Source: Vibrio methylphosphonaticus
Lineage (GTDB): Bacteria; Pseudomonadota; Gammaproteobacteria; Enterobacterales; Vibrionaceae
DNA length: 40,208 nt
Assembly: GCF_023634655.1 (NCBI RefSeq)
Contig: NZ_JAMKMS010000029.1
Span: 1-40,208, forward strand
Direction: 5' to 3'
A program made the position numbers and the translations under genes. This document shows, one piece after another, positions 33,961 to 40,208 of this stretch. A model generated the notes under the pieces. That model did not search any database. It had not been told where the DNA came from and worked only from the letters and a program-made list of their open reading frames with translations. The first letter of the stretch is position 1; each line of letters starts with the position of its first letter.

Positions 33961-33997
33961 AATTCACATACTGAATAATTAATAAAGGAGCAGTGTT

Positions 33998-34078
33998 ATG
34001 ATTTCATCTTCTCAAAAGCAAGGGTTAGTGATGATAGCCGTCGTAGTAGGTCTAATGACACTGCCGATGCTTTACTAA
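33998..34078 (+). CDS. Probable 26-aa single-span membrane peptide
   Basis: A short gene of 26 codons. The product starts MISSSQKQGLVMIAVVVGLM and ends TLPMLY: a polar start with one lysine, then one hydrophobic helix (about residues 9-25). Support comes from a consensus-strength ribosome binding site AAAGGAG 7-8 bases before the ATG, a promoter-like pair at 33931-33960, and a strong terminator 10 bases after the stop. I do not recognise a family. The complete small transcription unit makes it more credible than a chance ORF. Confidence 0.6.
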   Translation: MISSSQKQGLVMIAVVVGLMTLPMLY

Positions 34079-34087
34079 TTGCCATGC

Positions 34088-34135
34088 ATTAGATAACAAA
34101 AGGGCCGCTTGATAGCGGCCCTTTTGTTATCTAAT
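34088..34135. terminator. Bidirectional terminator with a 21-bp perfect stem
   Basis: Arms 34088-34108 and 34115-34135 pair perfectly (GC core AGGGCCGC / GCGGCCCT) around the 6-base loop TTGATA. The core is flanked by short A and T tracts (AACAAA, TTTTGTT). It separates the 26-codon gene from the convergent HEPN-like gene. Confidence 0.9.
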
Positions 34136-34140
34136 AGAAT

Positions 34141-34512
34141 TTATTTAGACAAAATGTGCAGTACTTTTTCCCAATGAACGTAATAAAAGCCCATTGCCAG
34201 TAAGGTGATCAGAGCCATTAGCCACACTGCCGTCCGCCAAATAAATCGACTACTCCTTGGTGTTAATTCTTGCTCACACTCAGCGCATGCGCGCATAAAC
34301 CCTTGTTTATCATCAAGCTTATAATCTTCTTCATGAACAATTTTATTACGAATAGTCGCGATATACCGTAGCTTCCCAACCACATCATGAGGCAACCGCT
34401 CTTCACAGCTAGTGATCAATTGGTGTAACCCTTTTCCATCCGCTCGATATTGTTGTCTCAATAGTTTTTCAATGCGCCGTGTTTTTATAACCACGCTTTC
34501 AATATCTGACAT
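34141..34512 (-). CDS. Small HEPN/DUF4145-like membrane-anchored protein
   Basis: A 123-aa protein. The N-terminal part (1-85) is helical with RNKIVH at residues 55-60, which fits the R-x4-6-H pattern of HEPN domains and the DUF4145 family's RNxxVH. One membrane helix lies near 92-112 (AVWLMALITLLAMGFYYVHW), leaving the HEPN part in the cytosol. HEPN proteins are often RNases in toxin-antitoxin or defence systems, but non-catalytic forms exist and no antitoxin or defence partner is adjacent. The function is unknown. Confidence 0.65.
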   Translation of the reverse strand: MSDIESVVIKTRRIEKLLRQQYRADGKGLHQLITSCEERLPHDVVGKLRYIATIRNKIVHEEDYKLDDKQGFMRACAECEQELTPRSSRFIWRTAVWLMALITLLAMGFYYVHWEKVLHILSK

Positions 34513-34773
34513 ATGTATCCCTCCACAACCAGCCTAATATGTGGAACTGAACGATTGCTGGCCAGTACCCTGTGTACTCATTCTGTCATTGTTATCTATT
34601 TGTATCAGAATTTCGACAATGGTTCGGTAAATTCAAGTAAAGATTTAAGCCTAAGTCGCAGAGAATTTGTGTGATATGACCCCAAATTTCATACCGTAAG
34701 TTAAATTTGTCCTTATTTTCCGCGTATTTTATGCGATCTTTATTCCATCAAATTTTGAGTTTGGAGATAAGAC

Positions 34774-35094
34774 ATGCCCCTTTCTTTAGTTATTGCCGTG
34801 GCGGTGCTAATTGTTATCACCGTGTTTCTATTCCTACAAACTCAACGTCAGCACACTCATGGTATCAACGCCCCTGAACAAAAAACGCTTATCACTATCT
34901 TAGACAAACAAGTCGTTGTGGCTACCGACCCTACAGAAGAAGATGAATACTGGATTTATGTTCAAAAAGGTAGATTTGGGCCTAAACGTGAGTTTCAAAT
35001 CGGCGTGCACTATTACCATCACCTTTCACCAGGAGATAAGGGGGTGCTTACTTATCAAGGCACTACATTTTTACACTTCTCACTAACTCGCTAG
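34774..35094 (+). CDS. yhhM: DUF2500 membrane protein (YhhM-like)
   Basis: A 106-aa protein with an N-terminal membrane helix (about 4-22) and a beta-rich soluble part. The C-terminal LSPGDKGVLTYQGTTFLHF matches E. coli YhhM (LTVGDKGTLSYKGTRFVSF), DUF2500. The function is unknown. TTTGGAGATAAGAC precedes the ATG. E. coli has yhhM between yhhL and yhhN; here the same genes are near but rearranged. Confidence 0.82.
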   Translation: MPLSLVIAVAVLIVITVFLFLQTQRQHTHGINAPEQKTLITILDKQVVVATDPTEEDEYWIYVQKGRFGPKREFQIGVHYYHHLSPGDKGVLTYQGTTFLHFSLTR

Positions 35095-35163
35095 TTTTAA
35101 TAAATTTACCCTATATACAAGTCATGCTAGCTTAGAGTTCTTATCTCACAAGGACGTAAACTC

Positions 35164-36189
35164 ATGCAGCTAATGAATCGCTGTCAATCTTGGTGGCTAT
35201 TTGCTCTTTTCGCCTACGCATCGGCAGGTTGCAGTGCCACCTATCAAGGCAAAGTTAACGACGCTGAAGTTCACCTAGTGGATTATTTCCAACGCTCTGC
35301 AGGTGCACCCGCCCTCATAGATAACATGGATGCCCTGGGCATTGATCATGCCTACGTGATGGGGCTACCCGTCATCAAGAAATGGGATCACTCCCAGCCC
35401 AAAGCCCCTCGTTTTGTTTATGGTGATGATGCCCCCGTGTATTACTACTCCCACACCGACGAGCTCATCGCAAGGGAAGTAGAGTCATTACCTCAGCACC
35501 AACAACGTCGCCTTCACCCTTTTATAAGCGGCTTTAACACCACAGACCTGAATGCGGTAGAGTACTTAGAACGTGAACTGGCCTTTCGACCTAACTTTTG
35601 GCAAGGTATTGGTGAAATCATCACTCGTCATGACCATCTCACAGCACTAACCTCGGGTGAAAAACCAAAGGCAAACCACCCTGCATTAGTCAAAGTTTAC
35701 CAATTAGCCGCCAAACATGATCTTCCCGTTTTGCTGCATGCCAACATCACATCGCAACGAGAAAACGAACCACTGTATCTCAACGAGCTTAAAGAGGCGT
35801 TACAGCAGCACCCCGACACTCGCTTTTTATGGGCTCATGCGGGAACCACCAGTACACTCACGCGCCACTTGGATATGAATTTTCTCTATCAGACAGTCAC
35901 TTCGTTACTCAGTGAGCACGATAACCTCTATATTCTAGCGTCATGGTCATTGATTGATGTCGTCATGCCACAGGGGACATTAGATCAGCGTTGGGTATCC
36001 TTAATAGAGGCGTACCCTGAACGATTTATGGTAGGTAGTGATGGGGTCGGTAGCTTTGGATACCAAGAGACGGCGCTCAAAACGTGGGATCCCGTGCTAT
36101 CGGCGTTACCAAAACATATCGCGAAGAAAGTGGCCTATAGCAATATGTTAGCGGTATTACCGCAAGCGGGGAGAAGCGTTAGCCATTAA
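35164..36189 (+). CDS. Exported amidohydrolase-family (TIM barrel) protein
   Basis: A 341-aa protein with a signal-like N-terminus (about 1-20) ending SAGC, a weak lipobox (Ser rather than Leu at -3), so it may be a lipoprotein. The rest fits the Amidohydrolase_2 barrel: HDLPVLLHANIT, RFLWAHAGT and RFMVGSDGVG give the usual His/His/Asp ligands of strands 5, 6 and 8, but a clear N-terminal HxH is missing. Substrate unknown. AAGGACG lies ahead of the ATG. It is convergent with the HDOD gene, 26 bases apart, with no terminator visible. Confidence 0.75.
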   Translation: MQLMNRCQSWWLFALFAYASAGCSATYQGKVNDAEVHLVDYFQRSAGAPALIDNMDALGIDHAYVMGLPVIKKWDHSQPKAPRFVYGDDAPVYYYSHTDELIAREVESLPQHQQRRLHPFISGFNTTDLNAVEYLERELAFRPNFWQGIGEIITRHDHLTALTSGEKPKANHPALVKVYQLAAKHDLPVLLHANITSQRENEPLYLNELKEALQQHPDTRFLWAHAGTTSTLTRHLDMNFLYQTVTSLLSEHDNLYILASWSLIDVVMPQGTLDQRWVSLIEAYPERFMVGSDGVGSFGYQETALKTWDPVLSALPKHIAKKVAYSNMLAVLPQAGRSVSH

Positions 36190-36215
36190 GCGATCACCGC
36201 CACCAGCTCAATACG

Positions 36216-37428
36216 CTAGTGCACCGCCTGCACGTTTTGACTCCAGCGCTGGGCATCCGCTAAAGCCGAATAGACAGCCTGCTGGGTCAGTCCTAGCTGC
36301 TGTCTGTGTTTTTCCATGCCGTTCCAATCTGCCGCCTCAAAGCACTCTTCCAGCGCTAACAGCTGACCGTAAGGTCCCTGTCTTTGCAATAAAGCCCCTT
36401 TAATTTCACAACATAGCGGTAACTGCTGAATCAGTTTCTCTAAAGAAAGGTCCATTAAGGCATCGAGGATAGAAAATAGTCCAATCATAAAAGCCTGATC
36501 TCGATACTGAGTAAAGGGGGCATGCGCCGTCATTAAACGACAGAATTGTGCACGTTGCAGAGACAGTCCATATAACGCTTTCGGTTTTGTCTGGGAAATA
36601 AACGAGGCGACGGTCAAGGAAACGAACAGTTTTAGCTTGTCTTGTCCAAGATAAATCAGCGCTTGACGAAAAGAAGCAATTTCAGTTTCTAATCTAGGGT
36701 TCATGGTATTCACAAACTGCAATAGCTTATAAGACAGGACGACATCTTTCGCGACAATGCGCTCCACCTTATCAAAGTCAACATCAGGCAGACACACTTG
36801 CTGAAACAATTCCATTGCCACCAGCTGCTCTGCGCTGATATAGACCTGCTTTTGCATAATCGGTTTGCTAAAGAAAAACCCTTGGAAAAATTTAAATCCG
36901 GCCTGTTTAGTGAGCCTAAATTCCAGCTCAGTTTCGACTCGCTCTGCGAGGTAATGACGGGTGCTACCCTTACCTTTCTGCTGTCTTACAAAGGCACAGG
37001 CCTTTTCCACACCCATTGCCATAATGTCGAGTTTAACGATTTGCACAAATGGTAAAAAAGGTTCCCACGCTGGCGTGTAGACAAAGTCATCAAGCGCAAT
37101 GGTATAACCGGCACGATACAGTTCACGAATCGCTTCGTACAGTTCCTGATCGGGCGTGCACGTTTCCAATATTTCCACAACCACTTTCTCTTTGGGAAGC
37201 ATTAATGGAAGACGGCGAACTAAGCTTTGATGAGGAAAATTGATAAAGCATCGTGATGAGGCAATATCAGGATTTACCCCAAGAGAAAGGTAGTTGGTAG
37301 GTGGCTCTGTTGGCTTCAATGTGCCCCGGAAATGCATTGTTTTCTCCATCACGAAAAAGCAGTTCATAACCCAACGTATGGCGACGAGCATTAAAAATCG
37401 GCTGGCGAGCGACATACGTGGGGTTCAT
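36216..37428 (-). pseudogene. EAL-like/HDOD signalling protein (YuxH family), broken by a frameshift
   Basis: The natural start is the ATG at 37428. That frame reads MNPTYVARQPIFNARR, then YELLFRDGENNAFPGHIEAN, the standard N-terminus of EAL-like/HDOD proteins, but stops at TGA 37267-37269 after 53 residues. The rest of the protein continues in another frame from about 37300: NYLSLGVNPDIASSRCFINF, VVVEILETCTPDQELYEA, IALDDFVY, KLDIMAMG, then the HDOD domain (last 200 residues). That frame is open from 37415 to 36216, but its first ~30 residues (MSLASRFLML...) look spurious. The break lies near ACCTACCAACTACC (about 37285-37300), consistent with loss of a few bases. It follows rhtB by 18 bases in the same direction. 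Confidence 0.8.
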
Positions 37429-37446
37429 GTTCACAATGCTTGCCCC

Positions 37447-38064
37447 CTACGACTTCGCAGCGGCGAGTAATGCACCGCACCCGATAAACATGGAGCCAAA
37501 CAATTTATTAATTTTTGCCATGATGCGTCCAGAGCGAATATATCGTCCCATCTGAGAGGCGAGCGACGTGTAACCAAGCATCACAGTGGCATCAATCGCA
37601 ACCGTTGTTGCCCCCAAAATCATAAGCTGTGTGACTTGATTGCCCGCAGGGTCAATGAACTGAGGAAATAACGCCACCAAAAACACAACGGACTTTGGGT
37701 TCGTTAAGTTAATAAACACCGCGCTACGCAGTAAGGCTCCCGCACTACGTGTGTCATGGCCCGTATCCGCCGCCAAGCTTGATGTATCACGCCACTTTTG
37801 GATACCTAGCCAAATTAAATACACCACACCAACCCATTTAATAATGGTAAATGCCATCGCTGACTTAGCAATCAAGGCACCAATGCCCGCACCAACCAAG
37901 ATAATATGAAATGCTAAACCAATCTGTAACCCCACAATTGCCGCTAGGGATTTGCGAGTACCGTAGTTAATACCGTTACTGATTGAGTTTACGGTTCCCG
38001 AACCGGGTGCGAGACTGAACACAATCGCCGTGACAACATAAGCAAGCCAAACATGATAATCCAT
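37447..38064 (-). CDS. rhtB: Homoserine/homoserine lactone efflux protein (RhtB, LysE family)
   Basis: A 205-aa inner-membrane exporter with about six helices. It matches E. coli RhtB along its length: FSLAPGSGTVNSISNGINYG, GLQIGLAFHIILVGAGIGAL, KWVGVVYLIWLGIQKWR and NLTNPKSVVFLVALFPQFI. In E. coli RhtB exports homoserine and its lactone. The neighbourhood rhtB / pldB / yigL is the same as in E. coli, with rhtB divergent from pldB here. The downstream HDOD gene is probably co-transcribed. Confidence 0.93.
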   Translation of the reverse strand: MDYHVWLAYVVTAIVFSLAPGSGTVNSISNGINYGTRKSLAAIVGLQIGLAFHIILVGAGIGALIAKSAMAFTIIKWVGVVYLIWLGIQKWRDTSSLAADTGHDTRSAGALLRSAVFINLTNPKSVVFLVALFPQFIDPAGNQVTQLMILGATTVAIDATVMLGYTSLASQMGRYIRSGRIMAKINKLFGSMFIGCGALLAAAKS

Positions 38065-38177
38065 TGCATTTCCTTACGACTGATTTACTCTTATCAGCAA
38101 AAGAGTATTTATTCTGTTTTCGATGAAGTCTGACGGCTCGTCAACAGAGGCATCAACACTATCTTGTAGGTTAATTC

Positions 38178-39179
38178 ATGACCGATACCAAATTAATTAA
38201 CGTTCCTTATACTCAAGAGCAAGATTTTGAGCAAGTTATTCACTCACAAATTGCCACGTTTTGGGCGGGTCGACACGAAGGGTACGAGAAAGCGAAAGAT
38301 GGCACGACACTCTACTGGTGCAAACTAACCCGACCTGAACATAAAAAAGCCTTGGTTGTCGTCAATGGCAGAATTGAGTCTGCATGGAAGTATCAAGAGT
38401 TATTCTATGATTTTTTTCAGCTTGGCTATGACATCTATTCCTTTGATCATCGTGGACAGGGACTATCGACACACTTAGCGCCGAATCCTGAGATGGGACA
38501 TATCGGGGAGTTCTCCGATTATCTCGATGATATGCAGCTAATACTCGAGCAATTCGACCTCAACCACTACGAAGAACGCCATTTACTCGCGCATTCTATG
38601 GGCGGCGCGATTGCCACTCGATATATACAAACGAGAGTGAGTCATAACTTTGATAAAATCGCGCTAAGTGCTCCTATGTATGGCGTTAATGTTCCCTCCT
38701 ATCTAAAGCCATTTGCGATCACCGTCGCTCAGGTCATGACTGCAATACACCCTGTGCCAACGTACGCACCAGGCTATCAAGGTTATGTCGCAAAACCTTT
38801 TGATGTTAACCCCTTGTCGCAAAGCAAAGTACGTTACCACTGGTTTAGAGAACTGTATGAACAAAAACCAGAGTTAAAAATCGGCGGACCAAGCACTCGC
38901 TGGGTTTGGCAAGGACTCATGGCAGCAAAACAGTGCATTCAACAAACAAGACAAATAAAAATACCCCTACTGTTATTGCAAGCAGGAGGCGATGTTATTG
39001 TTAGCAATCAAGCACAACACCGCTTTATCGGGCGCATACAAAAAAGCAACGACCAAGCGGAAATGCTCACGATAAATAATGCTAAGCATGAAGTTTTATT
39101 TGAAAAAGATGAATATCGAAATCAGGCGATGACTGCCCTTTTGCAATTTTTCAATTACCAGCCAAAGGTCAGTGAGTAA
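38178..39179 (+). CDS. pldB: Lysophospholipase L2 (PldB)
   Basis: PldB hydrolyses lysophospholipids at the inner membrane. The 333-aa alpha/beta-hydrolase has the strand-5 nucleophile Ser140 in AHSMGG, the oxyanion region VVNGRIESAWKY, the conserved FDHRGQG, and the catalytic His in AKHEVLFEKDE. E. coli PldB is 340 aa. No signal peptide is seen. TAGG precedes the ATG. yigL follows in the same direction after 150 bases containing a hairpin. Confidence 0.93.
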   Translation: MTDTKLINVPYTQEQDFEQVIHSQIATFWAGRHEGYEKAKDGTTLYWCKLTRPEHKKALVVVNGRIESAWKYQELFYDFFQLGYDIYSFDHRGQGLSTHLAPNPEMGHIGEFSDYLDDMQLILEQFDLNHYEERHLLAHSMGGAIATRYIQTRVSHNFDKIALSAPMYGVNVPSYLKPFAITVAQVMTAIHPVPTYAPGYQGYVAKPFDVNPLSQSKVRYHWFRELYEQKPELKIGGPSTRWVWQGLMAAKQCIQQTRQIKIPLLLLQAGGDVIVSNQAQHRFIGRIQKSNDQAEMLTINNAKHEVLFEKDEYRNQAMTALLQFFNYQPKVSE

Positions 39180-39196
39180 CAGTACTTATCGCTCAT

Positions 39197-39232
39197 AATA
39201 TTTCCTCACTGCCTAGCAAATGAGGAAATATT
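39197..39232 (+). terminator. Stem-loop between pldB and yigL
   Basis: AATATTTCCTCA (39197-39208) and TGAGGAAATATT (39221-39232) form a perfect 12-bp stem with a 12-base loop, 18 bases after the pldB stop. Only three Ts follow, so it may be a weak terminator or a processing/stability element. Confidence 0.45.
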
Positions 39233-39329
39233 TGCACCTCCTGTTTACCCTCTTTTTATTCGATGATTTGCCCTACAATACCCAAAGGCTCACTCCTTAG
39301 CCTATGACCATAACCTATTAGAGAGACCT

Positions 39330-40160
39330 ATGACGCTTAATCACGACTCGATCAATATCGTTGCTTCTGACCTAGATGGAACACTGCTTGCTCCTAATCA
39401 CCAGCTCAGCAGCAACACGAAGCAAACCCTCAAGCAGTTACATGACAAAGGCTATACGTTCATTTTCGCAACAGGTCGCCACCATGTGGATGTCGCAGGT
39501 ATTCGTGAATCCGTCGGCATTCCGGCGTATATGATTACCTCTAACGGGGCTCGAGTGCATGATCAGCAAGATAACCTGCTCTATAGCCAAGATATCTCAG
39601 AGTCGCTGGTTCAACGTATTGTCGACGAATTCAAAATAGACAGTGAGCTGTTTATTCATATGTATCAAGATGAGCAATGGCTGTTAAGCCAAGAAGATGA
39701 GTACTTAGCTAAGTTTCACAGCGATACTGGGTTTAGTTACCAATTGTTTGATACTAACCAAGCGCCAACCAAAGGTATCGCCAAGATTTTTGTGACTCAC
39801 CCCAACAATGATCACGAGCACCTAGTGCCGTTTGAAGACACGCTACGCGCCAAGTTTGGTGATGAGCTCAACATTGCGTTCTCTACACCATGGTGTTTAG
39901 AAGTCATGGCAAAAGAAGTATCTAAGGGTGACGCACTTAAAGCGGTTGCTGAAACTCTAGGACTCGGGCTTGAACACTGTATTGCGTTTGGTGATGGTAT
40001 GAATGATGCGGAAATGCTCACCATGGCGGGCAAAGGTCTTGTGATGGAAAACGCACACGAAAAAGTAAAGAAAGCACTGCCAAATAATGAGATTATTGGA
40101 ACAAATGCCGACGACGCGGTCGCTGAGTACCTGAAACAGCACCTTCTCGCACGCACTTAA
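39330..40160 (+). CDS. yigL: HAD-family Cof-type phosphatase (YigL-like)
   Basis: A 276-aa HAD hydrolase of the Cof subfamily (IIB cap). Motif I is D14-L-D16-G-T (VASDLDGTLL), motif II FATGRHH, the motif III lysine is near EVSKGDAL, and motif IV is GDGMNDAEML. E. coli YigL dephosphorylates pyridoxal 5'-phosphate and sugar phosphates and sits next to pldB, as here. GAGAGACCT precedes the ATG. The remaining 48 bases of the window show nothing recognisable. Confidence 0.93.
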   Translation: MTLNHDSINIVASDLDGTLLAPNHQLSSNTKQTLKQLHDKGYTFIFATGRHHVDVAGIRESVGIPAYMITSNGARVHDQQDNLLYSQDISESLVQRIVDEFKIDSELFIHMYQDEQWLLSQEDEYLAKFHSDTGFSYQLFDTNQAPTKGIAKIFVTHPNNDHEHLVPFEDTLRAKFGDELNIAFSTPWCLEVMAKEVSKGDALKAVAETLGLGLEHCIAFGDGMNDAEMLTMAGKGLVMENAHEKVKKALPNNEIIGTNADDAVAEYLKQHLLART

Positions 40161-40208
40161 TCATAACTACTCCTATGCTCCCCCTATAGGTTTGGTCACC
40201 TGTTTAGA

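Larger units (their letters stand above)
33243..33997. other. 755-base AT-rich gap with no annotated gene
   Basis: Apart from a promoter at its right end (33931-33960) I see no gene longer than a few dozen codons. From about 33720 to 33830 the plus strand is almost free of G (roughly 4 in 105) and about half A, which would give a largely unstructured RNA. It includes a 12-base direct repeat (33761-33785). Possible uses are an unstructured leader, a small RNA or an AT-rich protein-binding tract (H-NS type); none is shown. Confidence 0.6.

Noticed and set aside
37261..37290. Programmed +1 frameshifting of the prfB type at the early TGA (GGGGT-AAA-TCC-TGA resembles GGGGG-TAT-CTT-TGA in spacing).
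   Set aside because: Slipping from TCC to CCT gives poor re-pairing, and the segment NYLSLGVNP just upstream fits the family in the second frame, so the break must lie earlier, near 37285-37300. A deletion explains it better.

Overview
The window is a stretch of chromosomal, mostly housekeeping DNA from a gammaproteobacterium, almost certainly a Vibrio or close relative (Vibrionaceae). The evidence is the tRNA-Thr/Tyr/Gly/Thr-tuf block, the typA / glnA / ntrBC / hemN / yihI order shared with enterobacteria but carrying Vibrio-style insertions (a DUF4124 gene, a GGDEF-EAL gene, a DUF2489 gene), and the lexA-plsB-ubiA-ubiC-(FliL-like)-glpG-glpE-rpoH-ftsXEY run. No phage, insertion sequence, integron or CRISPR array was seen.

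Layout. Bases 1-783 hold the 5' end of tuf and four tRNA genes, read leftward from one strong promoter. 953-5854 hold coaA, birA/murB, a GNAT acetyltransferase and pssA. 5952-13131 is the nitrogen block: typA diverges from glnA, which is preceded by a cluster of NtrC sites and a sigma-54 promoter; a terminator, a secreted DUF4124 protein, a further NtrC operator and ntrB-ntrC follow. 13166-19019 hold a membrane GGDEF-EAL protein, hemN, DUF2489, yihI and a methyltransferase. 19135-25894 hold lexA with two SOS boxes, plsB, ubiCA, a FliL-like secreted protein and glpEG. 26016-26313 is a dense cluster of GATC and DnaA-box-like sites. 26336-30449 hold rpoH and ftsYEX. 30661-36189 hold rsmD and a set of E. 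coli yhh-like genes (DUF1145/yhhL, DUF2500/yhhM, YhhN) with marC/yhgN, yecH, a 755-base AT-rich gap, a probable 26-aa membrane peptide, a small HEPN-like membrane protein and a secreted amidohydrolase-like protein. 36216-40160 hold a frameshifted EAL-like/HDOD gene, rhtB, pldB and yigL.

How the genes work together. glnA-ntrB-ntrC form a self-regulated nitrogen circuit, and NtrC targets are visible before both glnA and ntrB. plsB, pssA and pldB act in phospholipid synthesis and turnover; ubiC and ubiA start ubiquinone synthesis; ftsY, ftsE and ftsX serve membrane targeting and division; lexA and rpoH are global stress regulators.

The items most worth a second look are the GATC/DnaA-box cluster beside rpoH, the reading-frame break in the EAL-like/HDOD gene, the nine-copy CAGTAAT repeat on the stop codon of the FliL-like gene, the Ala-Glu hexanucleotide repeat inside ftsY, the G-poor 755-base gap with its 26-codon ORF, and a hairpin that would mask the marC ribosome binding site. 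I did not find a clear new multi-gene system; these are candidate regulatory or variable elements in an otherwise conserved region.
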